Numbered from the stretch's first letter, positions 25,436 to 35,085 are shown. The stretch is 44,404 nt of DNA from Fulvivirga imtechensis AK7 (GCF_000331535.1 NZ_AMZN01000110.1:1-44404), one strand, 5' to 3'. Made by a program: numbers and translations. Notes: generated by a model not told the origin, from the sequence alone.

Positions 25436-27112
25436 GTGAGACTTAATTTTACTGTTGCGCTTATTCTTTTACTATCTTCATTGGCTTTTAGCCAAAAGGA
25501 TGTTGACAGCCTGAGATATGTATTAGATAACTACAAACAGGCAGATACGATCCGGGTAAACCTGTTAAACAGGCTTGGCTTTGAATATTGGGTGATCGAT
25601 CCTGCAAAATCTGAAATTTATGGGCAGGAGGCGCTGGGCCTTGCTAAAGATTTGAATTTTAGCAATGGAAAAGCCTTTGCTAACAGGGTTATTGGCGTAG
25701 CTAATTGGGCTCGTGGCAACTACAAAAAGGCACTGGAATATTTATTTGAAGGGCTTACCCTCTATAAAAGCACTGGTGATTCTCTCGGGCAGGCGAATTG
25801 TCTGATGAATATAGGACTTGTTTTTGCCGATCAGCACAATAATGAAAAGGCGCTCAAGTATTACTTTGATGCCGTTGGAATATTTAATGAGTTGAATAAA
25901 ATTGACAGAGTAGCAACTACATACAATAAAATTGCTACTATTTATCTGAGCATTGGCAAATATGATGAAGCCTATAGCTATCTGATAAAGGCGCTTGATA
26001 TCCACCAGAAAAATGACTTTAGCTATGGGATATCCGAAACTAATAACAGGTTAGGGTTGCTCTTTAAAGAGCAGCAGGATTACCCACGGGCCTTCCAATA
26101 TCTTATCAGGTCGTATGATTTAAGTAAACGGATCAACGACAGAGATGGGATGGCCAAAAACCTGGAAAATCTCGGGCATCTATACCTGATACAGAAGGAT
26201 TATGACAGTGCTATCCTTTTTTTTGAGCGAGGCCTTGAACTGGCCACAGAGGTGGGTTTGAAAAAGTGGCTGAAGGATATTTATTATGGCATGAAACAGG
26301 TATACGAACAAAAGGGTAATTATGCTTTGGCGCTTAAATATGCCAACAGATACAATGAGATGAGAGATAGTCTTTTCAACCAGGAAATGGCTACCCATAT
26401 TGCAAACATGCAAACGCAGATCGAAACCCTGGAAAAAGAGCGGGAGTTGAAATTACAGGCTAGCCAAATTCAAGTGCTTGAACAAAAAATGAGATACGAT
26501 ACCATGATCAAGTGGTTTCTTTTTGCAGGGGTGGTGTTCATCTTTGTTGTGGGCTACCTGATCATACGCTATCAAAGAAACAGGATAAAAACAGACAAGG
26601 AGCTATACGAGTCGCGGGAAAGGATCTCTAAAGTTGAGCTGGAAAATGCCAGGCTTAAAAGGGAGGAGTTGGAGCATGAGCTTAACTATAAGAACAAGGA
26701 GTTGACCTCCTATACAATGAATTTTATACAAAAAAATGAGGTCATACAGGAGTTGAAGGATGCCATCCAGCAATTAATGAAATCTGCCGAAACAGGAACG
26801 AGACAAGACTTAGGTAAATTGATCAGGCTAATCGACAATACTTTAGGTGTAGACAAAGACTGGGAGAACTTCAAACTTTTCTTTGAACAGGTACACCAGG
26901 ATTTCTTTGACCAGCTTAAAGGCCAATACTCCGACCTGACTGGAAGTGACTTGAAGCTGTGCGCCCTCATCCGCCTCAACCTGAGTATGAAAGAGACCTC
27001 GGCATTACTGGGAATCTCTGCTGAAAGTGTGAAAACCGCTCGCTATAGGCTCAGGAAAAAATTAAATCTGGCTTCAGGAGAGAATCTTATGGATTTCTTA
27101 ATGAAATTGTAG
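25436..27112 (+). CDS. TPR sensor protein with membrane helix and C-terminal HTH
   Basis: 558 residues in four parts: a signal peptide (1-19), about seven tetratricopeptide repeats in the periplasm (40-330; e.g. GNYKKALEYLFEGLTLYKS and EKALKYYFDAVGIFNEL), one membrane helix (355-377, FLFAGVVFIFVVGYLII), then a cytoplasmic coiled coil (380-450) and a LuxR-like helix-turn-helix (about 500-545, LKLCALIRLNLSMKETSALL and SAESVKTARYRLRKKLNL). This architecture is a one-component membrane regulator common in Bacteroidota. The target is unknown. Start is GTG at 25436, inside sequence directly next to a palindromic element, so its promoter must lie in or before that element. Confidence 0.88.
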   Translation: MRLNFTVALILLLSSLAFSQKDVDSLRYVLDNYKQADTIRVNLLNRLGFEYWVIDPAKSEIYGQEALGLAKDLNFSNGKAFANRVIGVANWARGNYKKALEYLFEGLTLYKSTGDSLGQANCLMNIGLVFADQHNNEKALKYYFDAVGIFNELNKIDRVATTYNKIATIYLSIGKYDEAYSYLIKALDIHQKNDFSYGISETNNRLGLLFKEQQDYPRAFQYLIRSYDLSKRINDRDGMAKNLENLGHLYLIQKDYDSAILFFERGLELATEVGLKKWLKDIYYGMKQVYEQKGNYALALKYANRYNEMRDSLFNQEMATHIANMQTQIETLEKERELKLQASQIQVLEQKMRYDTMIKWFLFAGVVFIFVVGYLIIRYQRNRIKTDKELYESRERISKVELENARLKREELEHELNYKNKELTSYTMNFIQKNEVIQELKDAIQQLMKSAETGTRQDLGKLIRLIDNTLGVDKDWENFKLFFEQVHQDFFDQLKGQYSDLTGSDLKLCALIRLNLSMKETSALLGISAESVKTARYRLRKKLNLASGENLMDFLMKL

Positions 27113-27115
27113 TTC

Positions 27116-27367
27116 GTTCACAGTTCACAGTTCTCAGTTCTCAGTTCACGGTTCACCGTTTCACAACACCAGCAACCACTAACCAGTAATCGGTACCAGC
27201 AACTAGTGACCAGCAGCCAGTTTACCCACCTCTGTTTCTCCTCCCGGGAGGAGAGTAGTTTGCGTGTATGAATCGGTGATCGATGACCAATAATCGGTAA
27301 CCAGTAACCAGCAACCAGTGACCAGTGACTAGCAACCAGTAACCAGTAACCAGTGACTAGCAACCAG
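27116..27367. repeat. Heptanucleotide repeat tracts between the TPR regulator and the TPR lipoprotein
   Basis: The DNA is built from 7-nt units: GTTCACA and GTTCTCA type from 27116 to about 27166 (the reverse complement of the GAACTGA family), a mixed part to 27230, and AACCAGT/AACCAGC/GACCAGT type units from about 27269 to 27367. No gene is seen on either strand. The heptamer phase is kept through most of the tract with point changes. Confidence 0.75.
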
Positions 27368-27513
27368 GTTGTTCACCTTTTGTTCACCTCCTTTTTCTTA
27401 CTGTCCACCTTTTGCCCCTTTATTAATAGTGCAGTGATCTCATGATGCTGTTAAGTTTGTCGTTAGTTGCTCAAATCCGTTTTGGGCATGGTCAAAACTT
27501 AAAATTTTTTACA

Positions 27514-29250
27514 ATGAAACGACTTTTAATTTTATTGCTTGGTGCTGTCGCGGTATTATGTGCCTGGCTATTGAATGCCTGCAATTTTCAGAAGAATTTT
27601 CAGGCACCCTTGCTGAAGGGTATGGGTGAACATGAGTTTAAGATCACTACAGGATCATTTTATGCACAGAAATTCTTTAACCAGGGATTGATCCTGGCTT
27701 ACGGATTTAACCATGCTGAAGCAGCCAGGTCCTTTCGTGAAGCCATTAACCAGGATGGGGATTGTGCCATGTGCCATTGGGGGCTGGCCTATGTGCTGGG
27801 ACCCAATTACAATGTTGGAATGGACGAATCGGTAAACAAAGAGGCTTATGAAGCGGCACAAAAGGCGTTGAAACTTTCGGATAATGTTACTGAAAGGGAG
27901 AAATACCTGATCAAAGCGATGGTAAGGCGTTATTCTTTGAATTTTGACGAAAGGCCTGAATTAGACAAAGCATATTCAGAAGCTATGGCCCACGTGTATG
28001 AAGCTTTCCCTGAAGACGATGATGTAGCAGCGTTATATGCAGAGTCACTCATGGACCTGCACCCGTGGGACCTATACACCAAAATAGAAGGAGAGCCCAA
28101 GTCATGGACTCCCGAGATCGTAAGCATCATAGAAAAGGCCATGGAGATTAATCCGAAAAATCCTATGCCTATTCACTTGTATATTCATGCCACCGAGGCC
28201 TCTAATACCCCGGAACGGGCACTTGAAAAAGCGCAGAAGCTGGGATCGTTAACACCAGGTGCCGGTCATTTGGTACACATGCCTTCGCACACCTACATCC
28301 GTACGGGCGACTACCATTTGGGTACGCTGGCCAATGAAAAGGCAGCCGAGGTGGATAGTCTTTATTTGCTTTCATGTCAGGTACAGGGACTCTACCCATT
28401 AGCCCTTTATCCTCATAATATACATTTTCTTACCGCATGCGCGGCCCTTGAAGGCAGTGGCGCTAAGGCTATTGAGGCTTCATTCAGCCTGGCGTCAAAA
28501 GTGGATAAAGAAGTAATGAAGCAAAAGGAGTGGTCGGGTCTGCAACACTTTACAACCATTCCGTACAATGTGCTGGTGAAGTTTGCTCAGTGGGAAAAGG
28601 TCCTGCAACTGCCCGAGCCTGAACTTCTGTACCCTAAAGCTATCTGGCATTACGCGAGGGGAATGGCCTTTTCCAATCTTGATAAGCCTGTACAGGCTAA
28701 AAGCGAACTGGAGCGGTTGGAAATAATAAGCCAAAATGATGAGTTAAAAGAAATCACCGTGTGGGATATCAACAGCGTAGATCAACTGGTGCGCATTGCT
28801 GACAACGTTTTGCAGGCCGAGATCTTAAGAAAAGCAGGGTCTTTTGGTGAAGCAGAGCAGCTATTGCTGGCTGCAGTGGCTCTTGAAGATTCTTTAAACT
28901 ACCAGGAGCCTCCTGATTGGTTTTTTTCTGTGCGACATGTTTTAGGAGACCTGTACATGGAAACTCTGGCATATGAAAAAGCAGAATCGGTATATCGCGA
29001 TGACCTGAGAACTTTTAAGAAAAATGGCTATGCGCTTAACGGACTGTATCACAGTCTCAATAAACAAGGCAAGGCAGACGAAGCTATAGAGGTGAAACTT
29101 CAGTTTGAAGAGGCCTGGCAATATGCTGATACTCCCTTAAAATATTCACTGGTGGATCCTGAAAAAAGAGAAGATCTGATCATTTCTATAAAAGAAGATA
29201 CGCCAGACGACCTAATAACCATATCTATGAATTTTTGCGGTCTGCGTTAA
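27514..29250 (+). CDS. TPR-repeat lipoprotein
   Basis: From ATG at 27514 the protein is 578 residues, beginning MKRLLILLLGAVAVLCAWLL and ending in the lipobox LNAC. An in-frame ATG at 27442 would put a 24-residue extension ahead of this signal peptide, so I prefer the later start. TPR-like helices are seen from FNQGLILAYGFNHAEAARSF (about residue 60) to the end (FGEAEQLLLAAVALEDS, YEKAESVYRDDLRTF, GKADEAIEVKLQFEEAW). GDCAMCHWG contains a CxxCH sequence, but the region reads as an ordinary TPR helix and single CxxCH hits are often fortuitous. Function unknown; the family occurs widely as 'tetratricopeptide repeat protein'. It is followed by a strong terminator. Confidence 0.85.
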   Translation: MKRLLILLLGAVAVLCAWLLNACNFQKNFQAPLLKGMGEHEFKITTGSFYAQKFFNQGLILAYGFNHAEAARSFREAINQDGDCAMCHWGLAYVLGPNYNVGMDESVNKEAYEAAQKALKLSDNVTEREKYLIKAMVRRYSLNFDERPELDKAYSEAMAHVYEAFPEDDDVAALYAESLMDLHPWDLYTKIEGEPKSWTPEIVSIIEKAMEINPKNPMPIHLYIHATEASNTPERALEKAQKLGSLTPGAGHLVHMPSHTYIRTGDYHLGTLANEKAAEVDSLYLLSCQVQGLYPLALYPHNIHFLTACAALEGSGAKAIEASFSLASKVDKEVMKQKEWSGLQHFTTIPYNVLVKFAQWEKVLQLPEPELLYPKAIWHYARGMAFSNLDKPVQAKSELERLEIISQNDELKEITVWDINSVDQLVRIADNVLQAEILRKAGSFGEAEQLLLAAVALEDSLNYQEPPDWFFSVRHVLGDLYMETLAYEKAESVYRDDLRTFKKNGYALNGLYHSLNKQGKADEAIEVKLQFEEAWQYADTPLKYSLVDPEKREDLIISIKEDTPDDLITISMNFCGLR

Positions 29251-29284
29251 GTAAATAGTAATGTTTTAGCTTTGGTTTCAGGTT

Positions 29285-29327
29285 GACCGCCCGGTTGTCA
29301 CATGATGATCGGGCGGTTCTTTTTTTA
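29285..29327 (+). terminator. Rho-independent terminator of the TPR lipoprotein gene
   Basis: GACCGCCCG (29285-29293), a 16-nt loop and CGGGCGGTTC (29310-29319) form a GC-rich stem, followed by seven T residues (29320-29326). It lies 35 nt after the stop codon. Confidence 0.88.
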
Positions 29328-29605
29328 CCCGCAAAATTGATTATATTGTGGATGAATGACAAAAATCAGGTTTATAGATAACTTTTGTTCTTCATAATCC
29401 TTAGATAGAAAACTGATATTTATGATATTTATAAGACCTAATAACCATGAAATGATATAACCATGCCAGACAGCGATCGAGAGGGACCCCCGATAGTGAT
29501 GCGGTTGGCAAAAGCGGTTTGCAAACAAAAAGAATTATGAGTTCTTAGTCGTAAGTATTGGTAGAAGAAAGGCAATGCGAACGACAAAAAATGAGATACT
29601 CTGGT
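29328..29605. other. Non-coding region before the universal stress protein
   Basis: No gene is seen. It contains a GATAGTGATGCGG segment (29486-29498) related to repeats near 39655 and 43910, and ends in the heptamer tract at 29606-29640. Confidence 0.55.
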
Positions 29606-29640
29606 CTCAATACTCAATACTAATATCTCAATACTAAATA
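29606..29640 (+). repeat. Heptamer leader CTCAATA x5 ending 7 nt before the stress-protein ATG
   Basis: Five 7-nt units in series, CTCAATA, CTCAATA, CTAATAT, CTCAATA and CTAAATA, followed by one more 7-nt spacer (CATACCC) and then ATG. The same unit order leads into the genes at 40996 and 42923. Confidence 0.8.
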
Positions 29641-29647
29641 CATACCC

Positions 29648-30502
29648 ATGAAAAAAATACTTGTTCCAACCGATTTTTCCGATCAGGCAAGCTATGCACT
29701 TGAAGTGGCTTACCACATCGCTAAAAGAGCCCAGTCTCAACTGATATTACTACATGTAGTGGAGGATACTAATGTGGCTTCGATGCACTATACAGGAGAG
29801 ATTGATATGCCACATATGGAAGACAGGCTGTTTATGATGAAGTTAATTGAGAAAGGTAAGAAGGACCTGGCTGACCTGTCTTCGAACAGCCAATATGCCG
29901 ACATCATTGTGGAGCAACAATTAAGGATTGGCAGCCCCTATCATAACATCAGAGACATTATACAAGAACATGATGTAGACCTGGTGGTGATGGGTACAAA
30001 AGGAAGCAGCGGACTGGAAGAATTTCTAATTGGGTCAAATGCTGAAAAGGTTGTAAGGCATGCAAAATGCCCTGTGCTGACCATCCATAAGAAGGCTGAA
30101 AGCTTCGATTTCAAAGATATCGTTTATGCCACTGCCCTGGAAGATGAAGAGGAGCAATGTGTGAACATTGTGAAGTCTTTTCAGAGCTTATACGGTTCTA
30201 CTTTACACCTCCTTCGCGTAAACACACCGAATAACTTTCAGTCTGACAAGACCGCCCGCCCTGAGCTGGAAGCTTTTGCAAAGCGGTGCAACCTTCAGAA
30301 TTATAAGATCCATATCTACAATGAGGGTTCAGAAGAGGAGGGAATCATCTACTTTGCTGAGAGCGTTAATGCCGATCTGATAGCCATGGCTACTCATGGT
30401 AGAACCGGCCTGGCGCACCTGCTAACAGGAAGTATAGCTGAAGATGTAGTTAACCACACCAAGCGGCCGGTGCTTACTTACGTTATAGGAAAGAACAAAT
30501 AG
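29648..30502 (+). CDS. Universal stress protein, two Usp domains
   Basis: 284 residues with two tandem UspA domains. Domain 1 (1-150) has [11 protein letters not shown] at its start and the ATP-binding loop [20 protein letters not shown]. Domain 2 (155-284) has [19 protein letters not shown] and ends RPVLTYVI. These G-x2-G-x9-G(S/T) loops suggest ATP binding in both. Cytoplasmic; the family responds to starvation or other stress. The gene stands alone behind a heptamer-repeat leader and ends at a symmetrical terminator shared with the lipoprotein gene coming from the other side. Confidence 0.94.
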   Translation: MKKILVPTDFSDQASYALEVAYHIAKRAQSQLILLHVVEDTNVASMHYTGEIDMPHMEDRLFMMKLIEKGKKDLADLSSNSQYADIIVEQQLRIGSPYHNIRDIIQEHDVDLVVMGTKGSSGLEEFLIGSNAEKVVRHAKCPVLTIHKKAESFDFKDIVYATALEDEEEQCVNIVKSFQSLYGSTLHLLRVNTPNNFQSDKTARPELEAFAKRCNLQNYKIHIYNEGSEEEGIIYFAESVNADLIAMATHGRTGLAHLLTGSIAEDVVNHTKRPVLTYVIGKNK

Positions 30503-30513
30503 CAACTGTAGTT

Positions 30514-30561
30514 CAGCCGTATTTAAAGCTTGAAAGCTTTTGGAAGCTTTAAATATGGCTG
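30514..30561. terminator. Bidirectional terminator hairpin
   Basis: CAGCCGTATTTAAAGCTT and AAGCTTTAAATATGGCTG are inverted repeats of about 18 bp with one mismatch, between the convergent stress-protein gene and the lipoprotein gene at 30568-31092. GTTTAG follows on the plus strand. Confidence 0.75.
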
Positions 30562-30567
30562 TTTAGT

Positions 30568-31092
30568 TTACTTCATCAGTGACCCTTTTACTTTACCTTC
30601 TATGGTGATTTTCAGGTCAAAATCTGCAGGCTTATCGTCCAAAGCTGCTGTAACATTCAGGGTGGTCTTATTGTTTTTTGTAAATTCACCAGCAATTGCT
30701 GTCTGCACATTGTCGTCTATCTGAACTTCTATCGGTCCTTTGTTATTATAGCTGGCAAAGTCAATGTTTTCTATTCCCCTTTCCAGATTAGTGCCCTCTA
30801 TGGAGAAGGTAAGTTTGCTAATCTCAGTTGCCAGGCCGGTGTAGTTGCTAATAGCGATGGTAAGTTTTGTAATCTCGTAATTGTCAATTTTAAGATTAGC
30901 TACGGCCGCTGAAGCATCAAAAGTAAAGCTTTCGCTATACTCAAGTGGGTCCGTTTCGCCTACGGTAATGTGCGCTTCTTCTGTGAGTGAGGTCGTAATG
31001 GTCGTTGTTACCAGGTCCTCTACGTCATCCGAGCTGCATGCTGTTGTAATGAGCAGAGCAGCCGCTGCAAAAGATTTTAAAATACTCTTCAT
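30568..31092 (-). CDS. Small lipoprotein, function unknown
   Basis: 174 residues. The signal peptide MKSILKSFAAAALLITTACS has a lipobox ending at Cys19, followed by the Asp/Glu-rich SSDDVEDL that in Bacteroidota can mark surface export. The rest is a predicted all-beta domain with many Thr/Asp and no catalytic motif (TISLTKLTIAISNYTGLATE-type strands). I do not recognise a family. It is monocistronic, convergent with the stress protein and divergent from addA with a 96-bp intergenic region. Confidence 0.8.
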   Translation of the reverse strand: MKSILKSFAAAALLITTACSSDDVEDLVTTTITTSLTEEAHITVGETDPLEYSESFTFDASAAVANLKIDNYEITKLTIAISNYTGLATEISKLTFSIEGTNLERGIENIDFASYNNKGPIEVQIDDNVQTAIAGEFTKNNKTTLNVTAALDDKPADFDLKITIEGKVKGSLMK

Positions 31093-31188
31093 GTCAATGT
31101 TAATAAGTTCACCACTAATATACTACAATTCAAGAAAAAGTGCTTCCCGTATTTTATTGTAGTTTCATTAGGTTATTTTTACAAACGC

Positions 31189-34100
31189 ATGTCTCAGGAA
31201 AATTTCATTATCTACAGATCTTCCGCAGGTTCGGGAAAGACTTACACACTTACCAAGGAATACCTGAAGCTGGCGCTAAAACGACCTAAATATTACCGTC
31301 ATATACTGGCAGTAACATTCACCAATAAGGCCATGCAGGAGATGAAAAACAGGATCATCCAAAAGCTGGATGAATTCGGACAGGGCGAGTTTGATGAGAT
31401 GGCCGGTGAACTGATGTCATACTCAGGGTTGGAACCCGCTGATTTTGAGAGCAGGTGCCGAAATCTCCTTACCGAGATTCTGCATGGATATTCCCATTTT
31501 TCGGTAAGCACCATTGATACTTTCTTTCAAAAAGTGATCAGGAGCTTTGCCAAGGAGCTGGGGCTGGCAGGTAGCTACCGCCTTGAGTTGGATTATGATC
31601 TGATATTGATCCAGATAGTCGATGACCTTTTGCTTGAGGTTACTGACAACAAGCAAATAAGAAACTGGCTGATCAGGTTTGCGAGAGAAAACCTGCAGGA
31701 AGGTAATAATTGGGATGTAAGGAAAAATATTCGGCAACTGGCGCAGGAGATATTTGCCGAAAACTTCAAAAGCATAGAGGATGAAATAGCCGCCCAGGAG
31801 AAAAGCCTTACCAAGCAGTTGAAGAAGGAAATGGATGAGATCATATATTCCTTCGAGGGCAAAATGGATAATATAGGACGTCAGGGTTTCGAATTATTGG
31901 AAAAATATGGCCTTGAAATAGGCGATTTCTTTAGAGGAGCCAAAGGGGTGATGTTCCACCTGTGTAAAATACGATCTGACAGGAAGGAGTATACTGCTAC
32001 TCCTACATTGATTTCCGCCCTGGATGGTACTGGCAACTGGTACTCTAAAACATCAAAAAAAGCGCAGGCAATAGATACAGCCCTGCAAGGCGGACTTGAA
32101 AACCTGCTGGCAGAGTCAGTGGAGTATTGTGATAAGCATTTCAAAATTTATACTACCGCACTACAGATCAAAAAGTTCATCTATGGCTATGGCTTGCTGG
32201 CAGACCTGACCAGGAAGCTGCGGGACTATAAAAAGGAGAACGATGTAATGCTGATCTCGGATGCTACCAGGTTTCTGAAGGAGTTGATCCGGGATTCGGA
32301 TACCCCTTTTGTTTATGAAAAAGTTGGTTCATTTTATAACCACTACCTGATAGATGAGTTTCAGGATACTTCCGGTTTTCAATGGGATAGCTTCAGGCCT
32401 TTGGTGGAAGACAGCCTGGCCCAGGGGTACAAAAACCTGGTGGTAGGGGACATCAAGCAGTCGATCTATCGATGGCGGGGTGGCGATTGGGACCTGTTAC
32501 TCAATAAGATAGAGAATGATATTGGCCGGGAGCGTACAAAAAATGAGGCGCTGGATACAAATTTCCGTAGCGAAGCTAATATAATACAATTTAACAACAG
32601 TCTTTTCAAGCTTATTCCCAGTGCGATGATGCGTGAAGGAGGCTCTGTGCAGGCTAAGGAGTGGCAGATCCTGAGGGAGGTGTATGAAGATACCTATCAA
32701 AAGATATCAGAAAGGAAACTTGTCAATCCTTCCGGGTATGTGAACATCACTTTTCTAAAAGATGAAGATAGCTCAAGCTGGAAGGAGCAGGTATCCGAAC
32801 GATTGCCCGTGCTTATCGAGGAACTGCAAGATAAAGGGGTGCCACTGAAAGATATTGCAATTCTTGTAAGACGTAATAGGGAAGGTAAAGATGTGGCAGA
32901 CTATCTCACTGCTTACCAACAATCAGGGAGCAGTAAGGCGGGTTACAGGTATGATGTCGTTTCCAATGAATCCCTGTTCCTGTCGGCATCACCGGCTGTC
33001 AGAATTATTATTGCAACACTAAAACACCTGCACGATAAGAAGGATAAAGTAGTTATTGCAGAGCTGGTTTATGAGTATCAAAAGGCTATAAAGAAAACGG
33101 AAACAGCTCCCAGTCAGCTTTTCCAAAGTGTAAGTATTAACGACTACAAAAAGTACCTCCCGGCTCCATTTTTTGACGAGCAATATAGACTGCTGTACCT
33201 GCCTTTTTATGAACTTGTAGAAACGATCATTTATATTTTCGAGGTCAACAGCCTGGCCGGACAGTATGCATACCTTCAGACTTTTCAGGACCTGGTGCTA
33301 AAATTCTCTCAGAATGAAAAAGGAGATATCGATTCGTTCCTGGAGTGGTGGGAAGAGCGGGCTTCAAAGGAAAGTATTAAGGTAGCGGATGATCTGGATG
33401 CCATGCGGATACTCACCATTCACAAGGCGAAAGGCCTGGAGTATAAGTCTGTATTAGTGCCGTTCTGTGATTGGGAAATTGACCACCAGCGCTCCCCGAT
33501 TTTGTGGAGCAAGACGGATAAAAAGCCTTTTGATGTAGGGCATTTGCCTTTAAAATATAAGAAAGACCTTGCAGACACCTACTACGAAGCTACCTACGAA
33601 GATGAGAAGATCAAGGCACATCTTGATAACCTGAATCTGCTGTATGTTGTGTTTACCCGTGCCATACATAACCTGTGGGTGTTTGCTCCGGATCATAAAA
33701 AGTGCATTGCTAAGGTATTGAGGTCTGCCCTCGATGACAGTGATTTTGAATTATTTGAATATTGGAACAGCCAGAAAAATCTGTTTGAATATGGAGAAAG
33801 GAATTTTCAGATAGCAGCGGAGCAGGCCAGACAAATATCGGGGATAGAGCTAAAGGAGTACCGGCACTTCAACTGGAGAAACAGGATAACTGTCAAAAAA
33901 TCTGGTGAGGGCTTTGCCGGCAGTGAAACCAGAAGCAAGATCAACTACGGCATTTTGATACACAGGCTGCTTTCAAAGATAGTTACCCTAAAAGACAGAA
34001 AACAGGCGATGGAGGCCTTGTATTATGAAGAAGGCTTGAACCAGGATCAGAAAATAGAGATCGAGACTTTGATCAGTGAATTGCTTGCCAACCAGGATGC

Positions 34101-34353
34101 CAAAGCGTGGTTTGAGGACGGCTGGACAGTGCTCAATGAAATGCCCATACTCACCCCGACCGATGAATATCGCCCTGATAGAGTGCTCATCAGGGAAGGA
34201 GAGGCCGTGATCATCGATTATAAAACAGGAAGAGAAAAAAGTGTGGATACAAAGCAGATGGAGCATTATAAGCAGTTGCTATTGGAAATGGGGTATACAA
34301 AGACAGAAGGTTATTTGTGGTATTTAGGGGAAAACAGGGTGGCGAGGGTTTAA
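31189..34353 (+). CDS. addA: AddA/RecB-type UvrD helicase with C-terminal nuclease
   Basis: Superfamily 1 helicase-nuclease of 1054 residues that processes double-strand DNA ends for recombination. Motif I is SSAGSGKTYTLTKEYL (13-18 Walker A), motif II DEFQDTSGFQWDSF (about 388), motif III GDIKQSIYRWRGGD (about 420), motif V/VI TIHKAKGLEYKSV (about 743) and LLYVVFTRAIHNLW. The C-terminal PD-(D/E)XK nuclease has YGILIHRLLSKI, RPDRVLI and IIDYKTGRE (about 1010). The partner AddB-like gene lies 940 bp downstream, beyond an insertion. The stop codon TAA at 34351-34353 coincides with the edge of that cassette. Confidence 0.93.
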   Translation: MSQENFIIYRSSAGSGKTYTLTKEYLKLALKRPKYYRHILAVTFTNKAMQEMKNRIIQKLDEFGQGEFDEMAGELMSYSGLEPADFESRCRNLLTEILHGYSHFSVSTIDTFFQKVIRSFAKELGLAGSYRLELDYDLILIQIVDDLLLEVTDNKQIRNWLIRFARENLQEGNNWDVRKNIRQLAQEIFAENFKSIEDEIAAQEKSLTKQLKKEMDEIIYSFEGKMDNIGRQGFELLEKYGLEIGDFFRGAKGVMFHLCKIRSDRKEYTATPTLISALDGTGNWYSKTSKKAQAIDTALQGGLENLLAESVEYCDKHFKIYTTALQIKKFIYGYGLLADLTRKLRDYKKENDVMLISDATRFLKELIRDSDTPFVYEKVGSFYNHYLIDEFQDTSGFQWDSFRPLVEDSLAQGYKNLVVGDIKQSIYRWRGGDWDLLLNKIENDIGRERTKNEALDTNFRSEANIIQFNNSLFKLIPSAMMREGGSVQAKEWQILREVYEDTYQKISERKLVNPSGYVNITFLKDEDSSSWKEQVSERLPVLIEELQDKGVPLKDIAILVRRNREGKDVADYLTAYQQSGSSKAGYRYDVVSNESLFLSASPAVRIIIATLKHLHDKKDKVVIAELVYEYQKAIKKTETAPSQLFQSVSINDYKKYLPAPFFDEQYRLLYLPFYELVETIIYIFEVNSLAGQYAYLQTFQDLVLKFSQNEKGDIDSFLEWWEERASKESIKVADDLDAMRILTIHKAKGLEYKSVLVPFCDWEIDHQRSPILWSKTDKKPFDVGHLPLKYKKDLADTYYEATYEDEKIKAHLDNLNLLYVVFTRAIHNLWVFAPDHKKCIAKVLRSALDDSDFELFEYWNSQKNLFEYGERNFQIAAEQARQISGIELKEYRHFNWRNRITVKKSGEGFAGSETRSKINYGILIHRLLSKIVTLKDRKQAMEALYYEEGLNQDQKIEIETLISELLANQDAKAWFEDGWTVLNEMPILTPTDEYRPDRVLIREGEAVIIDYKTGREKSVDTKQMEHYKQLLLEMGYTKTEGYLWYLGENRVARV

Positions 34354-34855
34354 CTCTCCCCTGGCCCCCCTCTAAAAATTAGAGAGGGGAAAAGTGGAAT
34401 ACACATTACGTTACAATTTCATGACTTGGAATGAAATAAAAATACTGGCGAGAGAATTACGCAAAAATCAGACTCCTGCGGAGGCGGATCTTTGGAGGGT
34501 TTTACGAAATCGTAAAAGGATGAAAATGAAATTTTTACGTCAGCATCCGCTTTCCTACGAGCAGCACGGAAGACGCTCTTTCTTTATAGCTGATTTTTAT
34601 TGTCATGAAGCATCTTTAGTTATAGAGGTAGATGGGAAAATACACGATTTACAGCGAGACTATGATGAGCAGCGAGATTTAATTCTGAAAGCGAAGAATT
34701 TAAAAGTTGTAAGAGTAAAAAACTCCGAAGTAGAAGAGAACTTTAACTCAGTAATAGAAAAGATAATAGCATATTTATAACCCAATTAAACCCCTCTCTA
34801 AATTTTAGAGAGGGGAAGTTCAAATTGAAAATTTGAACAGGGGAGAGTTTAATCA
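34349..34855. mobile_element. DUF559 cassette with inverted-repeat ends
   Basis: The edges carry AACTCTCCCCTG (34352-34363) and CAGGGGAGAGTT (34838-34849) as inverted repeats. Each side also carries a CCCCTCT(C)TAAAA/TTTTAGAGAGGGG palindrome (34367-34391 and 34792-34816), and the right side adds the palindrome GTTCAAATTGAAAATTTGAAC minus one base (about 34818-34837). A single endonuclease gene lies inside. It is inserted between the addA and addB genes. Confidence 0.6.
34394..34780 (+). CDS. DUF559-family endonuclease
   Basis: A 128-residue protein of the DUF559 (very-short-patch-repair-like, PD-(D/E)XK) family. ARELRKNQTPAEADLWRVLR (about 17-36), FLRQHPL, FIADFYCHEASLVIEVDGKIHD (catalytic Asp/Glu...Glu-x-Asp core) and RDLILKAKNLKVVRVKNSEV are the family hallmarks. 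GTG at 34394 gives nine residues more than the ATG at 34421 (MTWNEIKIL), which is the alternative start. The family is often found as solitary, apparently mobile genes with palindromic flanks, which fits this setting between addA and addB. The target and role are unknown. Confidence 0.88.
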   Translation: MEYTLRYNFMTWNEIKILARELRKNQTPAEADLWRVLRNRKRMKMKFLRQHPLSYEQHGRRSFFIADFYCHEASLVIEVDGKIHDLQRDYDEQRDLILKAKNLKVVRVKNSEVEENFNSVIEKIIAYL

Positions 34856-34890
34856 TAAAACATCCCTACAGGAAATAGCGGAGCAATTGG
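34856..34890 (+). repeat. Partial duplicate of the addB 5' end
   Basis: AAAACATCCCTACAGGAAAT followed by AGCGGAGCAATTG matches the addB start at 35299-35332 (AAAACATTCCTACAGGAAAT then AGCGGAGCAACTG) with two base changes. It has lost its ATG (ATAAAA) and runs into the truncated GIY-YIG frame. Confidence 0.85.
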
Positions 34891-35085
34891 GGATTCAGTA
34901 ATAAATATAACTGTGATAAATTGGTCTATTTTGAGGTTTACTCGACCGCAGAAGACGCGTTAAAACGTGAAAAACAAATCAAGAGATATAGGCGACAGTG
35001 GAAGGAAAATCTGATTAATTCTGTTAATCCGCAATGGCGTGATCTATATGACGATTTTAAGGAGCAAAACATTGATAAAAAGTAA
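34891..35085 (+). pseudogene. Truncated GIY-YIG endonuclease, N-terminus missing
   Basis: The frame beginning GFSNKYNCDKLVYFEVYSTA and continuing EDALKREKQIKRYRR and INSVNPQWRDLYDDF is the C-terminal two thirds of a GIY-YIG superfamily endonuclease of about 85-95 residues. The typical N-terminal GIY...YIG strand pair (and possibly a first catalytic Arg/Tyr) is missing, and a stop codon lies just upstream in frame. The junction is exactly where the duplicated addB 5' end stops. The gene is a remnant, not functional. Confidence 0.85.

Noticed and set aside
27116-27367. Possible CRISPR array
   Set aside because: The repeats are 7-nt units without spacers of constant length and without Cas genes nearby; it is a tandem heptamer tract.
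27745-27785. CxxCH heme site in the TPR lipoprotein
   Set aside because: One isolated CAMCH within a TPR helix; no other cytochrome features, so covalent heme is unlikely.
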